Assembly: GCA_012270485.1 (NCBI GenBank)
Contig: JAAXIF010000031.1
Coordinates: 37,269-101,268 of the forward strand
Reading direction: 5' to 3'
Source: Sphingobacteriales bacterium
GTDB lineage: Bacteria; Bacteroidota; Bacteroidia; Chitinophagales; Chitinophagaceae
Length of the DNA: 64,000 bases
How positions within the stretch are numbered: position 1 is the stretch's first letter; each line of letters opens with the position of its first letter. Of this stretch, positions 54,257-62,158 are shown piece by piece. The position numbers and the translations under genes are program-made. The notes beneath the pieces are model-generated. The model was not told the origin of the DNA and did no database searches. It saw only the letters and a list, made by a program, of their open reading frames with translations.

Positions 54257-54868
54257 TTGAAGCCTACAAAAAAACATATAAAGGATCACGCATTAAAACT
54301 CTTTAATGAAAAAGGATTTGTGAATGTACGTCTACAACATATCGCAGATGCTGCTTTTGTGAGTGTAGGCCATCTTGCGTATCATTTCAAAAATAAAGAT
54401 TTAATCATTGAAGATCTTTATGATGAGTTAAGAAGAAATCAAGAAGGGTTATTGAATAAGTTTAGGGTGGTTCCATTATTTGAAGACATCAACTTTTATT
54501 TGATTGAAATATATATGCAACAGTCAGAGCATATTTTCTTTTATGCTGATATGCTTGAGGTGTTACGATCATTTCCAGAGATACAAACCAAACATTCCAA
54601 ACACCTGATGTGGCAATCTGCACAAATTAAAATGATGATTGCATTTAATTGTGCAAGGGGGTCAATGATAATGTTGACTGACCAACAGCAAGATTATCTT
54701 GCATGGCAGTTGCGCTCTATGATTGATATGTGGCATTATATTAAAAAAACCGAAGGGAAGAATGATGTATTATTACAACATTTTTTGGAAGATATTTGGG
54801 GTATTCTAAATCCATTTTTTACCGATATGGGTACCAGAGAATATCATCAGCTATCTGGGGGTATATAA
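54257..54868 (+). CDS. TetR/AcrR family regulator (TetR1)
   Basis: A 203-residue protein from TTG 54257 (no ATG fits). The N-terminal helix-turn-helix is HALKLFNEKGFVNVRLQHIADAAFVSVGHLAYHFKNKDLIIEDLYDEL (residues about 11-58). The C-terminal ligand domain is unlike known ones to me. It is a paralogue of the regulator at 55285: both share the VRLQ/TRLQ-xIADA-xxxSVG-xLAYHFKNK core. It is a candidate binder of the TTAGA-N8-TCTAA sites in this cluster. Confidence 0.88.
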   Translation: MKPTKKHIKDHALKLFNEKGFVNVRLQHIADAAFVSVGHLAYHFKNKDLIIEDLYDELRRNQEGLLNKFRVVPLFEDINFYLIEIYMQQSEHIFFYADMLEVLRSFPEIQTKHSKHLMWQSAQIKMMIAFNCARGSMIMLTDQQQDYLAWQLRSMIDMWHYIKKTEGKNDVLLQHFLEDIWGILNPFFTDMGTREYHQLSGGI

Positions 54869-54881
54869 TTTTAATGTTTCT

Positions 54882-54899
54882 TTAGAGTATTTTTTCTAA
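54882..54899 (+). promoter_or_regulatory. operator site A (TTAGA-N8-TCTAA)
   Basis: TTAGAGTATTTTTTCTAA, both half-sites perfect. It lies 13 nt after the TetR1 stop and 23 nt before the TTG of the 119-residue ORF. Same spacing as sites B, C and D. Confidence 0.75.
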
Positions 54900-54922
54900 T
54901 TTCAAGCAAATAAATTTTAGAA

Positions 54923-55282
54923 TTGTTTTCGAGATTTAAAATTGATTCTGAAGTATATGCTTCCATGTTGAAGTATATTGATGGATTTTCCTCTACTGAA
55001 GTAAATGGAATGAATGAGGATGCAACATTTATTAATGAAGATTTCTGGCTTCAAAATACCGCAGTAATAGAAAATGTAGAACGCAGGAATGGAGAATGGA
55101 ATATCTATCTCATTTTTGCCCACCACCTTATTCCCCTGAAATTCATAAAGCGCAAGATTGTTAATATGTCTTGCCCCAAAAAAGCATTCCTGACTGCACA
55201 TTATATGCGCAGACAGGCAGCAAAGGATCAAAGAGGAACTTTAGTATTAAATATGAAATTATTCCAAACTAATTTCAGTTAA
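54923..55282 (+). CDS. unknown 119-residue protein between the TetR genes
   Basis: Starts at TTG 54923 (MFSRFKIDSEVYASMLKYIDGF); ends 2 nt before the ATG of TetR2, so the two are translationally close. Soluble, with a basic C-terminal half (FIKRKIVNMSCPKKAFLTAHYMRRQAAKDQRG). No family recognised. An operator (site A) lies directly upstream. It could be a regulator-associated or hydrogenase-linked protein; the ORF being conserved has not been tested. Confidence 0.6.
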   Translation: MFSRFKIDSEVYASMLKYIDGFSSTEVNGMNEDATFINEDFWLQNTAVIENVERRNGEWNIYLIFAHHLIPLKFIKRKIVNMSCPKKAFLTAHYMRRQAAKDQRGTLVLNMKLFQTNFS

Positions 55283-55284
55283 TT

Positions 55285-55905
55285 ATGAGTGGTACAAAAG
55301 AAAAAATAATAGCCGAAAGCAAAGACCTTTTTTTTGAAACTGGTATTGCTAACACTAGGCTACAACAAATTGCAGATGCCTGTAGCATCAGTGTTGGTAA
55401 CCTTGCCTATCATTTTAAAAACAAAGAGACAATAGTTGAGGCAGTGTATGACAATCTCTTTGAAGAATTGTCATCAATTTTATCTCAATATATTAACCAT
55501 AAGCATTTACAAGGGTTTGATATTTTGTTTTCCCGACTCTATTTCTTTTATGAACATAATCGGTTTACTTTCAATAATACTTGGGAAATTGAACGCAACC
55601 ATCCGGAGATTCAAAAAGAATGGCTCACTGTCAATAATAAAATTCTACAACAGTTAAAACGAAAAATTCAAGTTTGTCAGCAAGATGAAATCTTCAAACC
55701 CGAGCCTGTAAAGGGAAATTATGACTTACTAGCCCACAGTCTACTGATTCTGATCAACAGCTGGATTCCTCAACAAATACTACGACAAATGCCAGTTACA
55801 GAGAAATTATACAAAAATTGTTTATGGAATCTTCTTTATCCAAATTTTTCAAAAAAAGGGGCTTCCATTTATCATGAGATTATTGTCCCCGAAAGATTTA
55901 TATAA
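55285..55905 (+). CDS. TetR/AcrR family regulator (TetR2)
   Basis: A 206-residue protein. Helix-turn-helix: SKDLFFETGIANTRLQQIADACSISVGNLAYHFKNKETIVEAVYDNL (residues about 11-57). It is followed 76 nt downstream by the hydrogenase small subunit gene, whose promoter carries two operator sites. It is preceded by operator A through the 119-residue ORF. Most likely repressor of the hydrogenase genes and of its own operon; the signal it senses is not predictable. Clearly paralogous to TetR1. Confidence 0.9.
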   Translation: MSGTKEKIIAESKDLFFETGIANTRLQQIADACSISVGNLAYHFKNKETIVEAVYDNLFEELSSILSQYINHKHLQGFDILFSRLYFFYEHNRFTFNNTWEIERNHPEIQKEWLTVNNKILQQLKRKIQVCQQDEIFKPEPVKGNYDLLAHSLLILINSWIPQQILRQMPVTEKLYKNCLWNLLYPNFSKKGASIYHEIIVPERFI

Positions 55906-55909
55906 AAAA

Positions 55910-55941
55910 TTTGCTAGGTTAGAAAATTCTTTCTAGATTTA
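55910..55941 (+). promoter_or_regulatory. hydrogenase structural promoter
   Basis: -33 TTTG (55910-55913), a 20-nt spacer, and -7 TAGATTTA (55934-55941), which differs from TAnnTTTG in one base. The predicted transcription start is near 55948, about 34 nt before the small-subunit ATG. Operators B and C cover the spacer, the -7 box and the start. Confidence 0.65.
55919..55936 (+). promoter_or_regulatory. operator site B (TTAGA-N8-TCTAG)
   Basis: TTAGAAAATTCTTTCTAG, one mismatch in the second half-site. It overlaps the spacer and -7 box of the hydrogenase promoter. Centre-to-centre distance to site C is 20 bp, two helical turns. Confidence 0.65.
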
Positions 55942-55956
55942 GAAATAATTTTCTAA
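55939..55956 (+). promoter_or_regulatory. operator site C (TTAGA-N8-TCTAA)
   Basis: TTAGAAATAATTTTCTAA, both half-sites perfect. It covers the predicted start of transcription of the hydrogenase genes. Confidence 0.75.
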
Positions 55957-55981
55957 ATCAACAGTATAAAAACGATTGCTT

Positions 55982-56962
55982 ATGGCTAATGTTTTATGGT
56001 TACAAGGTGGTGCCTGTAGTGGTAACACAATGTCTTTTTTAAATGCTGAGGAACCTACGGTTGTAGAATTGGTTGTGGATTTCGGTGTCAATATTTTATG
56101 GCATCCATCCATAGGTTTGGAGATTGGCCATCAGGTAACTCATCTTTTACATGATATTTTGGCAGGTAAAGTACAAATGGATATTCTTGTTTATGAAGGT
56201 TCTATAATTGAGGGACCGAATGGAACAGGGACTATGAACTATTTCTGCGACAGACCAATGAAAGATTGGGTGAAAGAACTTGCAGCAGTAGCTGGTTATG
56301 TAGTAGCCATTGGAGATTGTGCTACTTGGGGAGGTATCCCAGCAGTACCACCTAATCCTAGTGAAAGTACAGGTATGCAGTTTCTAAAAAAAGAAAAAGG
56401 AGGTTTCCTTGGAGCTGATTATAAATCAAAAGGCGGACTACCTGTTATTAATATTCCTGGTTGTCCTGCGCATCCAGATTGGATTACTCAAATTTTGGTA
56501 GCCATTTCTACAGGTAGAATTGGAGATGTTTTGATTGACGAATTTCATCGTCCTAAAACTTTCTTTACAGATTTTGTACAAACTGGATGTCCTAATGCCA
56601 TCAGCTTTGCCCAAAAAATGGATGGTGGCTTTGGTAAAAGAGGCGGATGTCTCTTTTATGAAGTAGGCTGTCGTGGACCAATGACCAGAGCAAGTTGTAA
56701 CAGAATTTTATGGAACAGAACAAGTAGTAAGACCAGGGCTAATCATCCATGTCTGGGTTGTACAGAGCCAGGCTTCCCACATAACGATCTTGTAAAAGGT
56801 TCTGTGTTTAAAACCATGAAGTATCTAGGCTTCTTGCCAAAAGAAGTACCAACTGGTGTTTCCAAACTTGGCTATTATTCAAGAGCCGGAGTTGAAAAGG
56901 TAATGGGATCTATAGAACGGGTTATGGGAACAGAACAGGAACATTTTGAAACCAGTAAATAA
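55982..56962 (+). CDS. hupS: [NiFe]-hydrogenase small subunit, resembles group 2a (HucS/HupS)
   Basis: A 326-residue electron-transfer subunit from ATG 55982 (MANVLWLQGGACSGNTMSFLN); the TTG at 55976 is not needed. There is no Tat signal peptide and no C-terminal anchor, unlike group 1 enzymes. The text is strikingly like the cyanobacterial HupS/mycobacterial HucS: NPSESTGMQFLKKEKGGFLG, GLPVINIPGCPAHPDWITQILVA, FYEVGCRGPMTRASCNRILWNR and NHPCLGCTEPGFP. The proximal-cluster motif is CSGN rather than CxxC, as in group 2a, where a three-iron cluster has been reported for Huc. Cytoplasmic or membrane-associated. Starts the structural operon with hupL. Confidence 0.93.
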   Translation: MANVLWLQGGACSGNTMSFLNAEEPTVVELVVDFGVNILWHPSIGLEIGHQVTHLLHDILAGKVQMDILVYEGSIIEGPNGTGTMNYFCDRPMKDWVKELAAVAGYVVAIGDCATWGGIPAVPPNPSESTGMQFLKKEKGGFLGADYKSKGGLPVINIPGCPAHPDWITQILVAISTGRIGDVLIDEFHRPKTFFTDFVQTGCPNAISFAQKMDGGFGKRGGCLFYEVGCRGPMTRASCNRILWNRTSSKTRANHPCLGCTEPGFPHNDLVKGSVFKTMKYLGFLPKEVPTGVSKLGYYSRAGVEKVMGSIERVMGTEQEHFETSK

Positions 56963-56989
56963 TCTTCAAATAAAATTCAAATAAAGAAT

Positions 56990-58588
56990 ATGTCTACAGT
57001 AAAAGAACTGAATATATCTCCAGTTGGTCGAGTTGAGGGTGATTTGGATGTGAAAGTCTACATGGAAAATGGAGTTGTTACCCGCGCACACACGCAGGCT
57101 GCGATGTTTCGTGGTTTTGAAAGAATCATGCAGGGCAAAGATCCGCAAAGCGGATTAATTGTAACCCCACGTATTTGTGGTATATGTGGTGGATCGCATT
57201 TATATTGTGCATCCTCAGCTTTAGATACGGCATGGAAGACACAACTTCCTCCTAACGCATTACTTTTAAGGGCACTAGGTCAGGCTACTGAAACAATCCA
57301 GAGTATACCCCGTTGGTTTTATGCCATCTTTGCAACAGATATGGCAAATAAAAAATTTGCAAACAAAAAACTCTACGATGAAGTTGTAAAAAGATTTGCT
57401 GCCTATGTAGGTACATCATTTCAATCAGGAGTTACTGCCAGCGGTAGACCGGTTGAGGTGTATGCACTTTTTGGAGGTCAGTGGCCGCATAGTAGCTATA
57501 TGGTCCCTGGAGGTGTAATGTGCGCCCCTACTTTAAAGGATATTACAAGGGCACATTCCATTATGAATCAATTCAGGAATGACTGGCTTGAAACCACTTG
57601 GCTGGGTTGTTCTATTGAAAAATACAGAAGGGTACAGAGTTGGGACGACTTAATGGCGTGGGTAGACGAAAATGAAAGCCAACGTAATAGTGATTTGGGG
57701 CTGTTCATTAGGGCTTCATTAGAATTTGGACTTGATAAGTTTGGTCAGGGTTGTGGAAATTATGTGGCTTATGGTACTTATTTGCACAAGGACAAATATA
57801 ATAATCCAACAATTGAAGGTAGAAATGATGCTTTGATTAGTCCTTCAGGATACTATGACAGTCATTCAAAAAAGTATAGCGACTTCGATCATTTGCAGAT
57901 TAAAGAGCATGTTACGCATAGCTGGTATCAGGATCACAAAGCAGCTCACCCATGGGATGAACCTATACCAACTCCAGTAACTTCAAAAAATCTTGAAGAG
58001 ACTGATTTCAGTGGAAAATATAGCTGGTCAAAGGCTCCTAGATATATGAATAATGCTGCAGAGGCTGGCCCATTGTCAAGATGTTTAATGTATGCAAAAC
58101 CAAATAATCTAGAGCACCAAACCAAGGACTTTCTTATTAAGGATGCCATGGATAAAATGGGACCGAGTGTGTTCTTAAGAACATTGGCGCGTGTGCATGA
58201 AGCTCCAATGTTGTATGATAATATTGATACTTGGTTAAGACAAATCAGGCTCGATGATGAATTTTATATCAAGCCTGAAGAAAGAGATGGTAAGGGCTTT
58301 GGAGCTACTGAAGCGGCTCGTGGCGCATTGGCACATTGGATCGAAATTGAAGATGGGGTGATAAAGAATTATCAGGTAATGGCACCTACCACTTGGAATG
58401 TAGGTCCAAATGATTCCGAAGGAAAGTCAGGCCCTATTGAATCAGCCCTTGAAGGAATTGAAATTGAAGATGCCAACGATCCAGTTGAAGTTGGTATGGT
58501 GGCTCGCTCTTTTGATAGTTGTTTGGTTTGTACGGTGCATGCACATGATGCCAAGACAGGTAAACAATTAGCTAAGTTCAAGCTCTAA
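56990..58588 (+). CDS. hupL: [NiFe]-hydrogenase large subunit, resembles group 2a (HucL/HupL)
   Basis: A 532-residue catalytic subunit. The L1 motif RICGICGGSHLYCA (about residues 59-72) and the L2 motif DSCLVCTVH near the C-terminus supply the four Ni/Fe ligands. VGRVEGDLDV is the usual N-terminal signature. Beyond the final His is a 15-residue tail (AHDAKTGKQLAKFKL) that a maturation protease removes after nickel insertion; that protease is the next gene. It follows hupS by 27 nt. Ser instead of Pro in DSC fits group 2a. The gene ends with a terminator. Confidence 0.95.
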   Translation: MSTVKELNISPVGRVEGDLDVKVYMENGVVTRAHTQAAMFRGFERIMQGKDPQSGLIVTPRICGICGGSHLYCASSALDTAWKTQLPPNALLLRALGQATETIQSIPRWFYAIFATDMANKKFANKKLYDEVVKRFAAYVGTSFQSGVTASGRPVEVYALFGGQWPHSSYMVPGGVMCAPTLKDITRAHSIMNQFRNDWLETTWLGCSIEKYRRVQSWDDLMAWVDENESQRNSDLGLFIRASLEFGLDKFGQGCGNYVAYGTYLHKDKYNNPTIEGRNDALISPSGYYDSHSKKYSDFDHLQIKEHVTHSWYQDHKAAHPWDEPIPTPVTSKNLEETDFSGKYSWSKAPRYMNNAAEAGPLSRCLMYAKPNNLEHQTKDFLIKDAMDKMGPSVFLRTLARVHEAPMLYDNIDTWLRQIRLDDEFYIKPEERDGKGFGATEAARGALAHWIEIEDGVIKNYQVMAPTTWNVGPNDSEGKSGPIESALEGIEIEDANDPVEVGMVARSFDSCLVCTVHAHDAKTGKQLAKFKL

Positions 58589-58606
58589 ATTCATAAATAT
58601 CAAAAG

Positions 58607-58635
58607 AAAAAGCCTAACGAAAGTTGGGCTTTTTC
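58607..58635 (+). terminator. intrinsic terminator between hupL and hupD
   Basis: AAAAAGCC-TAAC-GAAA-GTTG-GGCTTTTT: a 12-bp stem (one G-T wobble) with a GAAA loop and a T run, 18 nt after the hupL stop. The track start of the next ORF (58624) lies inside the stem and is therefore rejected. Confidence 0.85.
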
Positions 58636-58665
58636 TTTGAGGTAACTAAATTTTTTTTAGCTTTT
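58636..58665 (+). promoter_or_regulatory. candidate promoter for hupD and downstream genes
   Basis: TTTG (58636-58639), an 18-nt spacer, and TAGCTTTT (58658-58665), one base from TAnnTTTG. It directly follows the terminator, so hupD and the accessory genes could have their own transcript. The spacer is 1 nt shorter than usual. Confidence 0.4.
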
Positions 58666-58707
58666 ACCACGAATTTCTACTCTCCTTACATTAATATTGG
58701 AATCAGA

Positions 58708-59193
58708 ATGAGAAGTAAAGCAACAGCCATAATGGGCTTTGGGAATCCCTGTAGAAGTGATGACGCCATTGGTATTTATGTTATAGACCAGCTAAGGAAA
58801 TATGTCGGTGAAGAACCCAATATTTCAATATTAGATATGGGTACAAGTGCATTTGAAGTACTTTACCAATTGAAAGGTCATCAAAAAATAATTTTGGTGG
58901 ATGCAGTCGTAAATACAGGAGAGCAGATTGGGACCTTATACAAGGTGCCTGCACAAGAAGTGATGACGGCTCCTCAAGAAGACCCCATGGTTTTCTTGCA
59001 TAGTATAAAGTGGGATCAGGCATTGAGCTATGCAAAAAAAATTATGCAGAGCGATTACCCTGAAGATATACAAGTATACCTGATAGCAATTGAAAATACA
59101 AAATTAGATATGGAATTGAGTGACGAAGTAAAAAAAGCTGGAGATAAAGTAGTCCAAATCATTCTTAAAGAAGAACTCTCGTATATAGTTTAA
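58708..59193 (+). CDS. hupD: [NiFe]-hydrogenase maturation protease
   Basis: A 161-residue endopeptidase from ATG 58708 (MRSKATAIMGFGNPCRSDDAIG); the TTG at 58624 lies within a terminator. GFGNPCRSDDAIG is the GxGNxxxxDDxxG signature of the HyaD/HupD/HupW family that carries the first Ni-probing acidic ligand, ILVDAVVNTGEQ the second, and a His follows in VFLHSIKWDQAL. It cuts the C-terminal tail of HupL. Its position right after hupL supports that pairing. Confidence 0.9.
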   Translation: MRSKATAIMGFGNPCRSDDAIGIYVIDQLRKYVGEEPNISILDMGTSAFEVLYQLKGHQKIILVDAVVNTGEQIGTLYKVPAQEVMTAPQEDPMVFLHSIKWDQALSYAKKIMQSDYPEDIQVYLIAIENTKLDMELSDEVKKAGDKVVQIILKEELSYIV

Positions 59194-59214
59194 GCAATCT
59201 AAGAAAATTCAACA

Positions 59215-59526
59215 TTGATTACACTTACAAACAGGCACTTGATCATCAGCAACGAGATCGTTGAAAGTATTTTTGGGTTTTCTTCTCAGGTAAACTGGGT
59301 ATATTATGATGTCAAGAAAATATTGATGATTGCATCGCAGCATGATGATATTTTTAAAGGCCTGCATAAAACTTCTATGAGTATGCTGAAATTCAAAAAC
59401 AGTAAAGGTGACAGAAGTATATCGTTAGAAGAAATGCTGATTGACAACGAACTGGATAGTAGTGATAGGTCATTGGAATTTAATGCAGACGAAAAAATGA
59501 AAATACTGACAGTACATTTTTCATAA
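59215..59526 (+). CDS. unknown 103-residue protein in the hydrogenase cluster
   Basis: Starts at TTG 59215, 21 nt after hupD, and ends 3 nt before the TPR gene. A small beta-rich protein (MITLTNRHLIISNEIVESIFGF, QVNWVYYDVKKILMIASQHDD, MKILTVHFS at the end), with no membrane helix and no cysteines. I do not recognise it. Being enclosed between a hydrogenase protease and hypA it is likely to be hydrogenase-specific: a chaperone, assembly factor or partner subunit are possible. Confidence 0.75.
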   Translation: MITLTNRHLIISNEIVESIFGFSSQVNWVYYDVKKILMIASQHDDIFKGLHKTSMSMLKFKNSKGDRSISLEEMLIDNELDSSDRSLEFNADEKMKILTVHFS

Positions 59527-59529
59527 ATT

Positions 59530-61002
59530 ATGATTACAATATTTGTTTCGACAGAACTAAGAGAATCAGTAAAAAATCTGATTAATCAGGAGGATAGACT
59601 AAATGAATTAGTCAATTTATCCGTTGAAGACGCTGATGCAATTACAATTAAAGTTTCTTCTATAATTGAAGTGTTACCCGACTGGGAGAATCTGCAACCA
59701 CCAGTTCTATTTCCTAGTGTTTCATATAAGGATAAAATTTTACTAGGGATTATTTATGCCAAACTAAATAATTACGAGAAGGCCTATGAGATCTTAGAAG
59801 AATATCCGGATATATTACAAACTGTTGATATTTTAAACCGACTCCAAAATTCAGTACCATTTCAAGGATATGAATGGCAATTTGATTCCTTTGAAAATCT
59901 GCACAATAAAGCAATTGCAATCCACTATGGATCACAGAATGAAAGCGCTTCAAGTTTAGATATAGCAGAGGCATATGAATCTGCCATTAACTGTAGTAAA
60001 GAAAAATCAAGAAGACAATTCACTGCGTATCATCTTGCACAATTTTATCTTGATCAGAATATTGAAGCAAAAGCACTGAATATCATCAATACTATTTTAA
60101 ATGAATGTGATTCTCCTAAAATATGCATTGCATTTAAAGATATTCTTTGTAAAATATGGCAGAAAAATTTAGTAGTACCTTATGATGTTAAAGTACTAGG
60201 AGAATTGAAGACTACATTATGGGAATGCCTAGAATATTATGAGTTGAATGGTAGGATGACAGAAGCTGCAATGATTTTGATGGATGCTACTTATATTGCT
60301 ACAATTAGCGAAAGTTTTAGTGAAGCGCTGGGTTATATCAGTAGGGCAATTACCATAATTGAAAAGGAACAACTTCTTGAGCTTCTAGCCCAAGCACAAT
60401 TTTCAAAGGGAAATCTACTCCAAACATGGGCACAAAATGGGAATCCTCAGTTCTATCGGGCAGCAGTTCAATCATATCAGGCAGCATTGAAGACATTTAC
60501 CAAAGAGGATTATCCAGATATTTTTGCTGAAATTCATCATCAATTAGGGAAAGTTTATGCAGAAATTCCAGACGAGGTAAAGAAGAAAGGGGTATGGGCT
60601 GCTGTTTCAGTTTCATCTTTCAACGAGGCACTCAATTATTATAATAAGATTGATTTTCCTTATCAGTTTGCAATGATTTGTAATAGTATGGGGAATGCCT
60701 ATACCAAATATCCGGCTGCTTTGCATACAGACAACTTCGATAAGGCACTTGCCTGGTATAGGGAAGCATTGGATATTAGAACCACAGCAACATATCCCTT
60801 AGAACGTGTTTTAACGCTCTGTAACTATTTAGAAGCTAGCTGGTTTGTTGGAAATAAGGAGGAATTTGACGAAGATCGATTCAACGAAATGATGAATGTA
60901 GCTAATGAAATCATCCTGCTTAGTAATGATGAGAAGATTCTCAATAGCGCTAAGAATGATATTCAAAGACTAGAAGCGCTCAAGGCAGAAACTCAAAATT
61001 AG
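59530..61002 (+). CDS. 490-residue TPR protein in the hydrogenase cluster
   Basis: A cytoplasmic protein without signal peptide. After a 60-residue N-terminal part (ITIFVSTELRESVKNLINQED...) come helical repeats: AIAIHYGSQNESASSLDIAEAYESAINCSKEK, AAVQSYQAALKTFTKEDYPDIFAEIHHQLGKVYAEIP, SVSSFNEALNYYNKIDFPYQFAMICNSMGNAYTKYPAALHT and NFDKALAWYREALDIRTTATYPLERVLTLCNYLEASW. The repeats resemble the pairs found in CHAT/TPR-type proteins and in TPR genes linked to group 2a hydrogenases. It may scaffold assembly or electron transfer. Its stop codon overlaps operator D. Confidence 0.8.
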   Translation: MITIFVSTELRESVKNLINQEDRLNELVNLSVEDADAITIKVSSIIEVLPDWENLQPPVLFPSVSYKDKILLGIIYAKLNNYEKAYEILEEYPDILQTVDILNRLQNSVPFQGYEWQFDSFENLHNKAIAIHYGSQNESASSLDIAEAYESAINCSKEKSRRQFTAYHLAQFYLDQNIEAKALNIINTILNECDSPKICIAFKDILCKIWQKNLVVPYDVKVLGELKTTLWECLEYYELNGRMTEAAMILMDATYIATISESFSEALGYISRAITIIEKEQLLELLAQAQFSKGNLLQTWAQNGNPQFYRAAVQSYQAALKTFTKEDYPDIFAEIHHQLGKVYAEIPDEVKKKGVWAAVSVSSFNEALNYYNKIDFPYQFAMICNSMGNAYTKYPAALHTDNFDKALAWYREALDIRTTATYPLERVLTLCNYLEASWFVGNKEEFDEDRFNEMMNVANEIILLSNDEKILNSAKNDIQRLEALKAETQN

Positions 61003-61016
61003 AAAATATTTTCTAA
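60999..61016 (+). promoter_or_regulatory. operator site D (TTAGA-N8-TCTAA)
   Basis: TTAGAAAATATTTTCTAA, a perfect 18-bp palindrome that includes the TAG stop of the TPR gene. It lies 73 nt before hypA and suggests separate control of the hyp genes. Confidence 0.8.
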
Positions 61017-61088
61017 GGACTCATTTTATATGTTGTTTCTAGTCTATGTTGACTTATTTTCAAGGTTCATTAGTTATGACTATGTTCC

Positions 61089-61433
61089 ATGCATGAAATA
61101 TCACTTGTTAGAAATATTTTTAATACTCTTGAGGCTGAATTCCCCGACAGATTCAGCGAAATCCGAAATATCTATTTAACTGTAGGAGAGTTGAGTAACG
61201 TACAACCTATCTTAATGCAAAATGCATTTGAGGCAGTGAAGGAAGATGACCCTAAATATAGAAATACAATACTTAATGTTGAAGTATTACCCATCAAAAT
61301 ATTTTGTGATTCATGTAATCAGGAGACTATTGTAAGTCAATATAAATTTATTTGTAAATATTGCCAGTCTTCCTCCCGCAACGTGATACAAGGGGAAGAA
61401 TTATTAATCAGTAAAATTGAATTTATAACTTAA
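61089..61433 (+). CDS. hypA: hydrogenase nickel-insertion protein HypA
   Basis: A 114-residue metallochaperone. MHEISLV at the N-terminus binds Ni through His2, and the zinc site has two CxxC pairs (CDSCNQ and CKYCQS, about residues 74-93). FDRFSEI-like region IRNIYLTVGELSNVQPILMQNAFEAV is the family core. It works with HypB in delivering nickel to the HupL precursor. It is preceded by operator D and followed by hypB after 5 nt. Confidence 0.93.
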   Translation: MHEISLVRNIFNTLEAEFPDRFSEIRNIYLTVGELSNVQPILMQNAFEAVKEDDPKYRNTILNVEVLPIKIFCDSCNQETIVSQYKFICKYCQSSSRNVIQGEELLISKIEFIT

Positions 61434-61438
61434 AAGCT

Positions 61439-62152
61439 ATGAGTCAACCCAAAAGTAACAGAGCTCCAGTTGGAAGTGTACAATGTGAGAATACCACTTT
61501 GAATCTATTGAAGGCAAATGATTTTGTTGCAAAAGCAATTAAGGAGAAACTTGCTCCTTATAATGTGCTAGTATTAAATATATGTTCTTCTCCAGGAAGT
61601 GGTAAGACAACATTGATGCAGGAAACAGGGAAAAAATTAAAAGATACTTTGAATATTGGTGTTTTAGTAGGTGATCCCGAAACAGAAAGAGATGCTATTC
61701 GAATCAGGGAGTCAGGAATTGATTGTTTACAAATTGTAACTGGAGGAATGTGCCATATTGAAGCGCAGATGATATTACAAGCACTAGATCATTTTGATTA
61801 TCAGCATCTGGATATATTATTTATTGAAAATGTTGGCAACCTGGTTTGCCCTGCTGCATTCGATCTTGGGGAAGATTACAGAATTACATTAATTGCCAGC
61901 ACAGAGGGTGATGATAAACCCAAAAAATATCCACGAATGTTTTTGACTAGTGAGTTGATGGTGGTAAGTAAATCAGATCTTCTGCCTTATGTGCCATTTA
62001 GTGTAGAGGCTGTTACAAAAGATGCAAGGGAGATTAATCCTGATATAGAGGTTATAACTATAAGTAGCCTAAACGGTATGGGAATAGATGAATGGTGTAG
62101 TTGGCTGAAACAAAAAGTAAGTGAGAAAAAACAAAATTTAGTTACAACCTAA
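61439..62152 (+). CDS. hypB: hydrogenase nickel-insertion GTPase HypB
   Basis: A 237-residue GTPase. P-loop NICSSPGSGKTTLMQETGKKL (about residues 46-66), GDPETERDAIRIRESG, TGGMCHIEAQMI (the Cys-His metal site), FIENVGNLVCPAAFDLGE and VVSKSDLLPY. It lacks the histidine-rich tail and the N-terminal CxxCGC metal site of some homologues, so it probably does not store nickel. Translated from the same transcript as hypA. Confidence 0.93.
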   Translation: MSQPKSNRAPVGSVQCENTTLNLLKANDFVAKAIKEKLAPYNVLVLNICSSPGSGKTTLMQETGKKLKDTLNIGVLVGDPETERDAIRIRESGIDCLQIVTGGMCHIEAQMILQALDHFDYQHLDILFIENVGNLVCPAAFDLGEDYRITLIASTEGDDKPKKYPRMFLTSELMVVSKSDLLPYVPFSVEAVTKDAREINPDIEVITISSLNGMGIDEWCSWLKQKVSEKKQNLVTT

Positions 62153-62158
62153 GTTCAT

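Noticed and set aside
55982-56962. Group 1 (Tat-exported, membrane-bound) hydrogenase
   Set aside because: No Tat signal in the small subunit, no cytochrome b gene next to the structural genes, and the CSGN motif is that of group 2a.
58624-58707. Longer N-terminus for the maturation protease (track start)
   Set aside because: The TTG lies inside the terminator stem after hupL and the extension (MGFFFEVTKFF...) is not part of the family; ATG 58708 is right.
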